Below, one piece after another: positions 1 to 11,159 of a DNA stretch of 64,000 nt. Position 1 is the stretch's first letter; every line of letters begins with the position of its first letter. Made by a program: the position numbers and the translations under genes. The DNA is from Plicaturopsis crispa FD-325 SS-3. Taxonomy: Eukaryota; Basidiomycota; Agaricomycetes; Amylocorticiales; Amylocorticiaceae. Where the stretch lies: contig KN832566.1 in assembly GCA_000827205.1 (NCBI GenBank), positions 328,543 through 392,542 on the forward strand, read 5' to 3'. The notes beneath the pieces were generated by a model. The model made no database searches, was not told the origin of the DNA, and saw only the letters and a list, made by a program, of their open reading frames with translations.

Positions 1-1762
1 GGCCTCGCGCGTGAAGCGAGGGCTCTCGAAGAGCGGAAGAAGTGGATCGCAAACGAGGATATACGCCTAAGGAAGAAAGTCGAGGAAGAGGCTGAGTGTA
101 CGTCCTTTGTTTCATTCCATATGTCATATATTGGCTAATTTCTTTCTTACAGTGATATCGCGATTGCAACAAGTGCATCTTGTCGTAGACGAGATCAACG
201 CGCAGGCAAAAGAGTTGGCCTCTGTTTATGAAGCAACCCTCGAGCCATTCCAGTCACATTTCTACAAGCTTATCTCGCAGTTCCCGGAGGAGTTCGATAA
301 ATATCGTCTGGACGATGTCGTCGTCGGTGCTATCGCTCCCATAGTGAGTTGCTTCAATGCCTGCATAAGTACGATATTAACGGCTGTTCTTGCATCTCAG
401 TTCAGACGCATGGTTACTCAATGGCATCCGCTAGAAGATCCAACCGCGTTTATTACTCTTTTCCGTAGTTGGCGCCGTGCATTGAAGATGAACCTAGTAA
501 ACGAGGACATCGCATCGCAAGTGGACGTGTATGGCTCGAAAACGATCGACCCAGTGCAAGTGTAAGCCGTTCAATACCCATGTCTTACATTCGTTTATCT
601 AAATTTCTCCGTTGCAGTGAAAAGCCAATGACACCGTTCGAGAGTCTTCTTTGGCACGTCTGGTTGCCCAAGGTCCGCTCTACCATCAACAACGACTGGT
701 CCCCGCAGGACCCCCATCCTGCTGTACGACTCTACGAGGCGTGGTCCTCCTTGCTACCCCCTTTCATCCGCGACAACTTCCTTGATCAACTTATCCTACC
801 CAAAGTACACTCGGCTGTCGCAGACTGGAATCCGAAGAAGGACAAAGTCCCTCTACAAACTTTGGTTTTCCCCTGGTTACCTCATGTGGGCCTGCGATTG
901 GAAGAAGTCGTAGGCGACGCCAGGAGAAAGGTGAAGGGCTTGCTAAGAGCTTGGACCGTGGAAGAGGACGTTCCAAAGGACCTCATAGCCTGGAAAGATG
1001 TAAGTGGCTTCGCTTTCTTTCCAAAATAGGTGTTCATGAATATACTAGGTCTTCGATGCTGGCGACTGGGACAACATGCTATTGAAGTACGTGGTCCCCA
1101 AACTCGGTGCAACCCTTCGCAACGACTTCCGCGTCAACCCGCGTGCGCAGGACATGGCGCCTTTCCAGCATGTCCTCGCATGGTACGACACACTACGTCC
1201 GTCCGTCTTCGCGCAAATACTCGAGACCGAGTTCTTCCCGAAATGGCTCGATGTGCTCCACGTGTGGCTCATACAGCCGCGCGTCAGCACCACGGAGGTC
1301 GCGGACTGGTTCGACCGCTGGAAAGACACACTGCCGAAGAGCGCACAGGCGCTGCCCGGGATCGCGAACGGCTTTACGCGCGGGCTGCAGCTGATGAACA
1401 AGGCTCTCGAGCTCGGGCCCAATGCGCCTACCCAGCTGCCGCGTCCCGACCACAGTGCGCCGCAAACTTTGGAATCGCTAGGGGCGAAACGGGATGTGCC
1501 CGCGAAGGCGCGCCCTGCGCGCACGCAGGAGATTACCTTCCGTTCTGTCGTCGAGGAGTTCGCCGCTGCGCACAACCTGCTGTTCATTCCCACGGGTCGC
1601 GCACACGAGCTCTCGCGGATGCCGCTGTTCCGTGTGTCTGCTACGGCGGATGGTCGGGGTGGACTGTTGGTGTATCTGTTGGATGATGCAGTTTGGGCAC
1701 CCAGCCCAGACGGGTACCGTGCCGTTAGTCTAGAGGATATGGTCCTCAGAGCAAACCAATAG
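1..1762 (+). CDS. TFIP11/Ntr1-like spliceosome disassembly factor, 3' part
   Basis: This is the C-terminal part of a tuftelin-interacting protein 11 homologue (Ntr1/Spp382 in yeast). In the family this protein activates the DEAH helicase Prp43 to release the intron lariat and take the spliceosome apart in the nucleus. The window opens inside an exon (1-97) with a charged helix, then introns at 98-152, about 343-400, about 561-617 and about 1000-1050. The translated exons carry the family's GC-rich-sequence-binding-factor-like helical region, with repeated blocks such as RRMVTQWHPLEDP, WLPKVRSTINNDWSPQDP and VVPKLGATLRNDFRVNP. The G-patch and N terminus lie upstream of the window. The TAG stop is at 1760-1762. 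It converges on the WD40 gene with a 220-bp spacer. The identification rests on these helical blocks and is fairly secure. Confidence 0.85.
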
Positions 1763-1982
1763 CTACGAACTAGGGATGTAAAGAGCTTGTCATACCTCTT
1801 GTAACTCATAATCAGACGAGACGCGACTGCTGCCGTCAAACTACGAGCGACGAACAATTGAAGGACGATTGCGCTATGCATATGCAGGTCAGAACCATAG
1901 CATCCAGATGACGGGAGTCCGATAGGTAGCATTCCACTATGTAATAATAATATATCGCTGTCCCAAGGTCTGAGCAAGGCGG

Positions 1983-4858
1983 TCAAGCTCGGGGTGTTCC
2001 AGGTACCACGCACAACTCACCACGAGAGAACAATAATTCAACATCATATCCCCGTGTCATAAGGCACTCGATCATATACATATACGCCTCCGCCACAGTC
2101 TCCTCTGTAAATAAGACCCATTGATTAGCGTTCATTGGGAAAAAGTATCTTGAATATCATCAGTACTTACACAACGAGTGGCTTTTCCTGTTTAGCAGGG
2201 TCTCCGAGGGAGAAGTAGCCGATGTTGAAGTCCGTCTCCGCCAGAACGGTCCCATTCAGAGGATCGTCGGAGGCCTTCCTGACATCCCACAGCCGAATAC
2301 AGCCTATACCAGAGTGCTTCAGAGATAGTATGCGATGCAATGGAAGAAGAAGAACCCACCGTCACTTCCACCAGTAACGAGCCCAAGCCTCCGCCGGTCT
2401 CGCGTTTCTACCCACTGCGCTTCGACGACGCCGTATTCACCACTGCCTTCATTCTTGTGGAGGGAACGGGGATGGTTGAAGTAATGTACGACGCCCCTTG
2501 AGAGCATCCGCGAGTCGTAGACGTGAGCCGAGTTGTCGCTTCGTGCGAGGGCCAGGTATATGCCGTCCGGACTGTATTGGGCCGTAGTGACTTCGCCGGG
2601 TCCGTTGAAGGACACAAGCTGCTCAGTGCCGGTGCATGCTCCTATCCGGCGGCGGACATCGTACAGCTGCAATGTATTAGCGGCTTCGCCAGTGGTTAAA
2701 AGTGCTAGCTGATCGCCTACGAGATCGATGAGAAAACACAGAAGATTGCATAGTCAAGTAATGAGGCTTTACCTAGTGGATGCAGGGCCATGGCATCGCC
2801 AGCGTCCCCCGCGTCGAGTTCGAAGGACACTCGCCGTGTCGTCACGTCAAATGCTTGATGATACCCCGTGTGATCTGCTTCCTGAAGAGGCTCTGAGGAT
2901 GCAAAGAGCAGATCGGACGTCGACTCTACACCCCACTGCATCGCACCAACAGCCTGTTCTCGGTTCGGAGGCGCGACAGTCAGCGTATAGCTACGCTCGT
3001 TCATGATATCTCGAGTTTGTGAATATATGTATATCTTCCTGATAGCCAGAGAAGTGAGTATCGAACGATAGACACAGGGGAGGACATGACTTGCCCGTCC
3101 TTGCAAGTTACAGCTAGAGGCGACTCGTCGGAAACACCTGGCCTGTATTTGAGGTCGATGGGGACATGTTTATATTTGACTGGCGAGTGTCATCTCAGTA
3201 TTGACAGACCGCTATACTTTGATATGTTACCTTTTTTCAGTAGCGTGGGTGGCATGCGGATGCCGTCCTCGTCGAAGTTATTGTACTCCCACAGGCATAC
3301 ATGGCAGTCATCGCCCGATGACACCAATTTTGCAGGCCTGTTAGATTAGCGCGGATAGGCGTAATCACGAGCCGAACTCACCAGTGCGGTACAAACTGGA
3401 CGTCATTCACGGTATAATATTTAGTTTCAAAGAGTTCTTCGTCTCGGAACTCATCTGGCCCTTGCCCCTCCTCGAGGTACCGGACGCGGACCGATCGGGG
3501 TATGTTGGCAGAGTGGCCCTCAATGATGTTGACTGGGTGCATATTTCACACTGTCAGTGAGGGAGTTATTCGACAGAATGCATAAGCCTCACCATCGTTG
3601 CCGTGAATCGAGAACAACGAGCCTGGTTTATTATAAGGACTGGGAGCAGCTTGGCACAACGCTCAATAAGTTTATTTCGGTCAGACGGAAATGGACCTAC
3701 AAGGGCTGTCATCTTCGAAGTCTGCAAAGCCATCGACAGTGCAGCTACACGCAGCTATCAAGGGCCCGTTCTGAGCGATTTTATTGATAGCTAAGACGAT
3801 CCGTTAGCACCCCACTAAACGTAGATAGAGCCCGGCTCACAGCTTGAAGCAACATGGCGAAATGAGGATATTTGCTTGAGCATGTCATAGTGAAGATCAC
3901 GCGTTAAATTTCTTGCTTTAGGTCGAGGAAAACCAAGTCGTTCCTGCGCCAGCTATCAGTTATGGTATTAAAGGTTGATACACAATTACCTGTGTCCATA
4001 TCCACGATCCTGGAATGTCCAATGACACTGGGTAGTCAATCGGGCCTCCCAGAGGCTTCACGACAGACGGGTTGGGAGTAGATATTGAGGTGTTTTCGAG
4101 CATCGAAGTAATGTCGTCCGAGGATGTACTCCTCTCGGGAAGTGGTGTCCACTTTCACAAGTCAGCGGCGCGTGCAAAAGAGGAGGGACAGTGCTTACAA
4201 TGCTATCATTCTTGATATCGAATCCGGCATGTACTGTATCGTACTCATCGTCAGAGGAGGGCGTGAATCTTTTTCTGACTTTCTATTTCGAATTCTTAGC
4301 CCCGATTGTTAGCATATGTTCTGTTTAACGCACCTTCGCCGGAGGCGGCTGCGAGTCATTGTCACCGTCGGAGAGTTCAATGATTTGTGGATGGGGCTCT
4401 CGAAGAGGAGAGTCTGCATGCTGTGTCTGCCCGACGGATTGGTTCATTCTCACCGGGGGTTTCGAGGACTGCGCGGTCTTATGTTGCGCACGCTCGGAAT
4501 CAGAAGGTCGACGTTGGAGCAGGAACAAAAAGAAAGCATACCTTGTGGGTGCTTCGCCTCGGGATTATATTATGGTTGGAGGGACCGGCAACAGGACCTT
4601 GCGGTGCACGCTGGCCCTGCGTCTCCTGAGCCTATGCTGAGATTCAGTCTTCTAGGATCGGTCGAGATTAGGTTGAGATGGAGTACAGACTTTGGCCTTT
4701 TGTGCACGATGTAAAAACTGCCGTAGTTGGAGTTCTGAATCATGTACGCTGGCGGTGTCTACATCAATCGCCTCGGATGGCTTGCGCCCAGGCCTGTGCA
4801 CACGGAGTATCTGGATCTCTTGTTCGGGTTCGGCGTCGACGTCGACGACATCTGGCAT
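1983..4858 (-). CDS. WD40-repeat protein with disordered N terminus
   Basis: This is a multi-exon WD40 beta-propeller protein of unknown specific role. WD-type blades can be read in several exons: SSGDDCHVCLWEY near 3300, an INKIAQNGPLIAACSC block near 3750, YSPDGIYLALARSDNSAHVY near 2550 and a GCIRLWDVRK block near 2290. The N terminus is acidic and disordered (DVVDVDAEPEQE, IIELSDGDNDSQPPP). The open frame extends up to 5035, but its only in-frame ATG is at 4858, so I start there. The last exon ends at a TGA at 1983-1985 after ELLFSRGELCVVPGTPRA. At least eight introns are needed. It is divergent from the DUF202 gene with a 286-bp shared promoter. WD40 proteins act as scaffolds and may serve as ubiquitin-ligase adaptors, but nothing here fixes the partner. 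Confidence 0.75.
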
Positions 4859-5144
4859 GTCGCTAGCCAGGTCAATAAGGCGGATATGCGGCGTACAGCT
4901 GGAGCCTGATTTCAAATTCGCGAGGAATATGATTTGCGCTGCCACTGTGCATGTGGTGGCACTAAGAAAGAGACGTCGACGCGCCGCCGCGTCTATAGAC
5001 GCGTGCTCGTGAGCGTGTTCAACAACGTCTGCCACATTTCTTGATCAACAATTTCTCGACAATTTTACTAGCGTCTCCTGGATATCTACTACGAGGAACA
5101 CTGTCGGTGTATATCTAGACTTCTTGAGGCCAATCTGGTACGCC

Positions 5145-5584
5145 ATGGCAAGAGTCGTTGAAAACGTAGGCAGCACAGCACGCGATTTCTGTATGCTCGA
5201 GCGCAATCTGCTTTCACATCTAAAGCTCGCTCTACTCATGTCCCTTCTCTCATCCTCCTTTCTTCTCCGGGCAAGCCTATCGACTGGTCCAAGCAATGAT
5301 CCTGAGCCTCCATCGCGTTTTGCTACCCCCATGGCGGTTATGCAGGTCGTCGCAAGTATCTGCGTCATCGCGGTAGGAATGTGGGAGTACCAGAGTGGCT
5401 ACCATGATTTGCAGCAGAGCAGGGCATTCCTCAAGTCGACAAAGTGTGTTATTGCATCCTTTCGTAAAGGCGACAGAACGTCCTGACTTTTCCGTCAAGG
5501 CCGCATCTGGCTGTCATCAGCGTTGTGACTGCAGTTGTGTTCACGACGTGCATCATACTCCTCGGTGACGAGAGCAACACTTGA
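5145..5584 (+). CDS. DUF202 family small membrane protein
   Basis: This is a 127-residue protein with the DUF202 signature. The conserved ARDFCMLERNLLSHLKLAL block is followed by three likely membrane segments: LLMSLLSSSFLLRA, AVMQVVASICVIAVGMW, and LAVISVVTAVVFTTCIILL at the C terminus. Exons are 5145-5443 and 5500-5584; the 56-nt intron splits the lysine codon of STK-PHLAV, and the sum (384 nt) is in frame. DUF202 also occurs as the membrane domain of vacuolar transporter chaperone (VTC) proteins in fungi, but stand-alone members have no assigned reaction. The ATG at 5145 is the first in frame; no other start fits. The divergent neighbour is the WD40 gene. Confidence 0.8.
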
Positions 5585-6288
5585 CAGATCATTCCGTTCC
5601 AACAAGGATGTGGCTGATGCATTTTGTCTCGGAAATATACCCCGCCCCGAGTTTTATCCTGTAGACCACCTGCCAGACGGGCGCCACCCCACCGAATTTA
5701 CCCCGCATCTTCTTCGCCTATGCGCTCTGCCGCTTCGAAGGACAATTTTGACACGATACTACCGCCAGAGCTCTCAACGTTGCCTATTACCAGACCACCC
5801 GAAAGGCCGCCCCGGCGGGCCTGCGCTGGTACCTCGGGAGCTTCATGTAACAATACTGCATGTTCCTGCTATTCTGACGCGGATTCAGCGCGGGTTATTC
5901 AACATCCTCGATCTAAATGATTTCGAAATTCCTCGGGCTTCCTCTTCTGCATCAAGCGGAGACTTTGAGGCGGCCCACTGTATTGATCACGTTGAACAAT
6001 CGCCTTCCCCCCAGGCTGCGAGTATTACCCGGTCTCGGACAATCACTGGCAAAAATCCCCCACTTGTGAGCATCGAGACGATGCCAGACATGTCGCTTGA
6101 CCTCCTGGGCAAGGTATTATCCGGGACCGCTCCCTATATAAGCTGCCTTGGTTTACATCGTATTTCCTCAGTCCGAACACACCCCTCAAAAGTTCTTGGG
6201 TGGTCTCAGCTCAAGATATAGTGAGTCTCATTAGACATCTTCCCACTAGCTCCTAATCGAACCCCTTCATAGAGAACATCCATCGAAC
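5585..6288. promoter_or_regulatory. Upstream region of the GH7 cellobiohydrolase gene
   Basis: This 704-bp stretch has no convincing gene; open frames here lack family features. It holds a clear TATA box (TATATAAG, 6135-6142) about 150 bp before the cellulase ATG. Three short matches to the CreA/Mig1 glucose-repressor consensus are present on the minus strand (CCCCAC at 5687-5692, CCCCGC at 5701-5706, CCCCAC at 6058-6063). Such short motifs can occur by chance, but carbon repression is the usual control of this gene class. A 5'UTR intron is possible, with a GTGAGT donor near 6220 and a CATAG acceptor near 6272. Confidence 0.5.
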
Positions 6289-7771
6289 ATGTTTCCTACC
6301 GTTGCTCTCGTAGCGTTCTCGCTCCTCGCTGTTACCCGTGCCCAGCAAATAGGCACGCAGACTGCTGAGGTTCACCCCTCCCTCACCTGGCAGAGCTGCA
6401 CCGCGTCTGGGTCATGCACTGAAAACCAGGGCAGCGTCACCCTTGACGCTAACTGGCGCTGGCTCCACACGACGAGGTGAGTTTCCCTGGGCTTTCCCAT
6501 CGGATATATCTAACCTTCGCATGTTAGCGGCTACACGAACTGCTACACCGGCAACACCTGGGATACCTCTATCTGCCCTGATGCAGAGACCTGCGCCTCG
6601 GCCTGCGCCCTCGATGGTGCCGACTACTCGGGCACTTACGGTATCACCACTTCCGGTAACTCGCTCAAGCTCAACTTCGTGACCAAGGGCGCGAACACGA
6701 ACGTTGGTTCGCGTACGTACCTCATGGCCAGCGACACGGAGTACGAGCTGTTCAAGGTCCTGAACAACGAGTTCACCTTCGACGTCGACGTCTCCAACCT
6801 CCCGTGCGGTCTCAACGGCGCACTCTACTTCTCTGAGATGGACGCCGACGGTGGTACCTCCAAGTACCCCACCAACAAGGCTGGTGCCCAGTACGGCACG
6901 GGCTACTGCGATTCGCAATGCCCTCGGGATCTCAAGTTCATCAACGGCAAGGTGCGCCGTTACTTCGTTTACCTTTTACAGTTGCGCATTATTTATATCC
7001 GACTCTCAGGCCAACGTAGAGGGTTGGACCCCTGACTCTAACTCTGCCAACTCCGGCACCGGTGATATGGGTTCGTGCTGCAATGAGATGGACATCTGGG
7101 AAGCGAACTCCATCTCCGCTGCCGTCACCCCGCACCCGTGCTCCGTTGACGGCCAGACCGAGTGCACTGGCACTGACTGTGGTGGAACCGCTGGCAGATA
7201 CGCCGGAATCTGCGACCCTGACGGTTGCGACTTCAACTCGTACCGCTTGGGCGACAAGACCTTCTACGGCAAGGGCTTGACCGTCGACACCAGCTCCCCC
7301 TTCACTGTCGTCACCCAGTTCCTGACCAACGACAACACGACCACCGGCACGCTCTCCGAGATCCGCCGCATCTACGTCCAGAACGGCAAGATCATCCAGA
7401 ACAGCGCAGTCAACATCCCCGGAATCGACCCCGTCAACTCCATCACCGAAGACTTCTGCACCCAGCAGAAGACTGCCTTCGGCGACACCAACAGCTTCGA
7501 GTCCAACGGCGGTCTCGCTGGCATCAGCAAGGCGTTCAGCAAGGGTGTTGTCTTAGTCATGAGTGTGTGGGACGACTACGCCGCCAACATGCTCTGGCTC
7601 GACAGCAACGACCCATCTGACGGTGACCCATCGACCCCGGGTGTCGCCCGTGGAACGTGCGCCACCACGTCCGGTGTGCCGGCTGACGTCGAGTCGACTG
7701 ACGCGAGCGCGTCCGTCACGTACTCGAACATCAAGTTCGGCCCCATCGGCTCGACCTTCAGCGCCTCCTAA
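6289..7771 (+). CDS. cel7: GH7 cellobiohydrolase (reducing-end exo-cellulase), no CBM
   Basis: This is a secreted glycoside hydrolase family 7 enzyme that cleaves cellobiose from the reducing ends of cellulose chains, retaining configuration. Three exons (6289-6476, 6528-6951, 7010-7771) sum to 457 residues. The signal peptide is [18 protein letters not shown], leaving a mature N-terminal QQ that in this family cyclises to pyroglutamate. The catalytic motif EMDIWEAN places Glu230, Asp232 and Glu235 of the precursor at mature 212, 214 and 217, the numbering of the classical fungal enzyme. Many cysteines typical of the disulfide-rich fold are present. The protein stops right after the catalytic domain ([10 protein letters not shown]), so it lacks the linker and CBM1 of many homologues. 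The GC-rich third positions suggest high expression. Confidence 0.96.
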
Positions 7772-8295
7772 GTAGAAAATCGAACAGTCAGTCATACTTC
7801 ATGACCTGACGCTTGGATGTGTACTGATTTGAGCTTTACAGCACCGTCACACGACTCGGGCGGCAGGATTTATAAAAGTTTCTGAAGAAATAGCGAGATG
7901 TCCCTTGATCTGTACATGCCTACGATGAATGCAATCCAGTGATATCCAATGATACAACCGCGCGGTTCCCCTCAATGATAGTCATTCAAGGATGTATACT
8001 AATTAGACCCCCTTGCTCTTGCGCAAGCGCTCCAATGCGCCTGCTTGTGCATTGGCCAAGCATCCGGCTGTCCAGCTTGACGCTAGCACTTAGTCGATTA
8101 TATGATTGCCATTCACCCTCTGAGTATATATGATTGCCATTCCCCCTCTGAGTATATATGATTGCCATTCACCCTCTGAGTAGACTGAACCACTGTCTAA
8201 CATGAATGCAGGACGATGTACGGCAACTAGTCCGGAGCTGACTCAAAGAAAGCGTACGTTTGGAATCATATATTTGCCAGATACTTGTATGTACT
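7772..8295. other. Convergent intergenic region, GH7 / F-box copy 1
   Basis: This 524-bp stretch is between two convergent genes and holds their 3' ends. I see no coding or RNA gene in it. Its only clear structure is the short tandem repeat at 8102-8182. Confidence 0.6.
8102..8182. repeat. 28-bp minisatellite, about 2.9 copies
   Basis: Three head-to-tail copies of a 28-bp unit that begins ATGATTGCCATTCACCCTCT and ends GAGTATAT. They occupy 8102-8129, 8130-8157 and 8158-8182. Copies 1 and 2 differ by a single base (A to C in the CACC run) and copy 3 is identical to copy 1 as far as it goes. It sits downstream of both flanking genes. Confidence 0.9.
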
Positions 8296-9816
8296 TTAGC
8301 ATAGATCTCGCGGCTTCGCCTTATAATCGACTCGGGATCCCATACAGCTGAAGTGTATCACCACATGTTTATCAGACTGGAATGCAGTGCAATCGCATTC
8401 CAGGAACTTGAGGTGGCCGATCCCAACACCGTGCGCGTGCCGGCTTTGCAAGCATTCATCCAGCATATCCTTCATGCCTTCGTCAAGATCTTCATCGGAT
8501 AGATGAAGCTCCTTCAATCCTGGAACTGGGACGATAGCTTCGGGAGCTTTAGCCACGGCCAGGGCCTCAACGAGCCCGTAGCAGGCATCCCCACCGGCGT
8601 GAATGATTTTTAAAACATCGAGTGTGGCGAGGTAGCCATCCCCATCCTCCGCTTCGACATCGCCGCCGGATAGAGATAATTTGAATAGGTCGGCGAACTC
8701 AAATCGGCCAATCAGGACGGACAGAAGCGATGCGTATTCCCACTCAGAGCGGAAGCGTAGAGATAACTTGAGGAACGTCCCGGGGACGAATTCGAAGGGG
8801 AACAGATTAAGGGCCTCGTACGCGATGGTCAGGGAGGATGCTGATCCTCGGACGACGATTTGATTCGCAGAACGGACTCTGGTTTCCTGAAACGCCCCGA
8901 GCGCAGCGCTCACAGCGGCGTTGGAATCCACGGAATCGACGTTCCAGTCGACGCAAAATGTGGCCGAGGATGGAAATACGAGGTGGCGCAGAAAAATACT
9001 CGTTGAGATATCGTCTTCGTGGCGTAAATCGTGGAGGCGCGGTAGGCTGACACGCAGGTTGGCTGGTACAACGTCAACGGGGCCCTCGCGAAGAGCATCG
9101 ACAAGCATCAGAGACTCCAGTGCCGGTGCCTCCCCGAGAATACGAAGGAGCTGGGAGATCGTGAGCCGCGGCGGAGCATCCCTAGAAGAGGGTCGCGTGA
9201 TACTGAAATAGGTGAGGTGGTCGGAGAACGGCCTATCCCAGCACAACGAGCAACGTATCAATTCCAGAGATTGCAGTCGCGGAGAGCCGTGACAAAACGA
9301 ATGAGGCAATAGGAGGGGCGGGTCGTGCTCGTTCTCCGGCCGCCTGTTTATGCGCAAAACTTCCAGTAGCGGTGCTGGACAGCTCATCGTGTTCGTTGCG
9401 TCAGCGATGAAAGTCCTATCTCCCGAAATCGAGATTCTTCTGGCCCGTGGAGCCTGTCGCAGCGCTAGGTCTGTTGAGGCAGTAGGCTCCCGCCATTTCT
9501 TCAAGGTGAGGTCTATGGGCGTGTTTCTTGAGCGTTTCAAGACGATCTCCGTCCACTCGCGGCAAGAGTGATATGGGTCGAACAATTGGTTCCAGAGCGA
9601 TGAGCACTGAAGCGAGATGCAGCGCCAGTGGCTGCACACTCCCGTAAGTTCATCCCAGTATCTCTGGGCGTAAACGAATATCTCGGAAAGAATTTCGGGG
9701 GGAAGTTTGTGTATCGGCGCGAGCGCGTTCCGTTTAGTCTTGAGCGCCCGCACAGGGCGTAGCAAGAGCTCTATCTCCTCGTCAATCTGCTGGCGCGCTA
9801 ATTCGACCGTCTGCAT
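8296..9816 (-). CDS. F-box-like protein, family copy 1
   Basis: This is an intronless 506-residue protein of the basidiomycete F-box-like family. An N-terminal helix (ELARQQIDEEIELLLRPVRA) leads into the F-box core IHKLPPEILSEIFVYAQ followed by VCSHWRCISLQCSSLWNQL. In the family this binds Skp1 in an SCF ubiquitin ligase. The rest of the protein is leucine-rich and LRR-like (LLEVLRINR, LQSLELIRC, SLMLVDALREGP), presumably the substrate-binding part. The ATG at 9814-9816 aligns with the starts of the three other copies; the open frame continues upstream without an ATG. Copies 2-4 lie at 24.7, 27.2 and 40.1 kb. All four share the upstream leader described separately. The targets are unknown. 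Confidence 0.88.
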   Translation of the reverse strand: MQTVELARQQIDEEIELLLRPVRALKTKRNALAPIHKLPPEILSEIFVYAQRYWDELTGVCSHWRCISLQCSSLWNQLFDPYHSCREWTEIVLKRSRNTPIDLTLKKWREPTASTDLALRQAPRARRISISGDRTFIADATNTMSCPAPLLEVLRINRRPENEHDPPLLLPHSFCHGSPRLQSLELIRCSLCWDRPFSDHLTYFSITRPSSRDAPPRLTISQLLRILGEAPALESLMLVDALREGPVDVVPANLRVSLPRLHDLRHEDDISTSIFLRHLVFPSSATFCVDWNVDSVDSNAAVSAALGAFQETRVRSANQIVVRGSASSLTIAYEALNLFPFEFVPGTFLKLSLRFRSEWEYASLLSVLIGRFEFADLFKLSLSGGDVEAEDGDGYLATLDVLKIIHAGGDACYGLVEALAVAKAPEAIVPVPGLKELHLSDEDLDEGMKDMLDECLQSRHAHGVGIGHLKFLECDCTAFQSDKHVVIHFSCMGSRVDYKAKPRDLC

Positions 9817-10130
9817 GGCGCGCGCTTGAGATTTTAAACAGTCACTAGTCACTAATCACTGCCGACCCTAGCCCGTTCAATTTTAACCGTGCACACTGTT
9901 CTTGAGACACGGCTGGGACCTACGCGTCAACCAGACGTATGGGCGTTCCGAGCAGAAATGAGAGGTTTACCCGGCTTACCAGGAAGTGGTACTGAGTGAA
10001 GCAGATGCAGCAGGTAAGGATGGGCGTTTGAGTAACTGGGGCTGCCAGGGAGTAGGACGTGACAACCACGAAGACACGAGAAAACGAAGTCTACAAGTCC
10101 CCAAATTGACCTGATACACGCCGTCTACTA
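9817..10130 (-). promoter_or_regulatory. Conserved 5' leader of F-box copy 1, probably spliced
   Basis: Upstream of the ATG lie two blocks also found upstream of the other F-box copies. Reading on the minus strand, a CCTGGTAAGCC block near 9975 looks like an intron donor. Further upstream, the complement of GACCTGATACACGCCGTCTA (10108-10127) contains a GTATCAG element. AG acceptors lie just upstream of the ATG. I infer one or two 5'UTR introns; no coding potential is apparent. Confidence 0.5.
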
Positions 10131-11159
10131 TGTATAGACAGTACAGCCAGAGGAGGTCGACATCTCTGGACCTCCCATTCATGCTGCCTGGTTTATTTGC
10201 TCTACCTCATTCGCTGCCTTAGGAGATGAAAGGTGTGTTGATCCGTCCAAAAACTGGGGAGAACAGACAGAAAAAACTTAGTTACAGTACCAGCGAGTTA
10301 TAAAATCGATACTGCGGCCTTGAGATATAGGTCACTGAATGTGCAAGGTACCAACTTTTCCTGACTCCAGGTAGGATAGAGATACATCGGTAGTGAGTTT
10401 GTTGGAATCATTGAGAGCGCCTCCGATAAAACATGAAGCTTTGAAGTGGTTGAAGTTGAACAAACGCTATGAAATGCACCGCCACCCCCGCGTGAATTTG
10501 TTGAATCTTGATCACGATCGCTGTGTCTGCCAGTGTTCGTTCGCTCTTTTCTACCGTGGCAATCTCGTTGACCCGAAGTATTCTCGCTGTTCGTCCATTC
10601 GAATTCGATAACCGGCGGACAACCTGGTGGGAATTGGCGGGAAGCAGGGAACGCGCGGCTGTGCCATAGCGCCTGTGGAAAGAAGTCGAACGAGCTTCAA
10701 GTTGTGCACGAGTTGTGCCCGGGCGGTAAGTTCGCACTGTCTTGTCTTCTGCGTCTCTCTTCTTTAAACCACGATCGCAGGTGGAAACGATCCTGTCATC
10801 GCCAGCAACACCAGTTGCTGCTCAAGGTGCAACCCAAGTTTCAAATCCACGTCGCTAGCCCAACTGCACGCAAACGAGCTCTTGCTTCAAGTTTCTACAG
10901 AACCGATCGTTGTTCTGGTCCTTGCAGGCTTGTACGTCGTCTGTTCTCTAGAATGTCTATACTTACCCAGATGTACCTAGTCAAATTTCCAGGGACGAAC
11001 CTAGTACTCGACGAAGGAACATCACGCCGTCGAGTTTTCGCTCTGATCTCATTGAACTCAGATCCCTCTGGTTGCTTTTCTCTACCCGTACGTCGTTCTA
11101 AGCTGCTCATCTCCTCAGCCCTAAAGAAGGCTCGTTGCTCCTAGAAGTAACATATCAAC
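10131..11159. other. Head-to-head intergenic region, F-box copy 1 / DUF6699 gene
   Basis: About 1 kb between divergent genes. It is rich in short pyrimidine tracts towards the DUF6699 ATG, as expected for a fungal promoter and 5'UTR. Short open frames on both strands show no family motif and I do not call any of them. Confidence 0.5.

Noticed and set aside
1045-2013. A 322-codon open frame on the minus strand
   Set aside because: It lies opposite the confirmed TFIP11-like coding exons and has no family motif; it is a shadow of GC-rich codons.
4859-5035. N-terminal extension of the WD40 protein
   Set aside because: The frame is open but begins without an ATG and is preceded by a stop; translation from 4858 is simpler.
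5045-5368. A minus-strand frame opposite the DUF202 gene
   Set aside because: The DUF202 signature on the plus strand explains the region.
5585-7771. Cellulase gene cluster
   Set aside because: Only one secreted carbohydrate-active enzyme is present; neighbours are a DUF202 protein and an F-box gene with no link to wood decay.
8102-8182. CRISPR-like array
   Set aside because: The copies are contiguous without unique spacers and the genome is eukaryotic.
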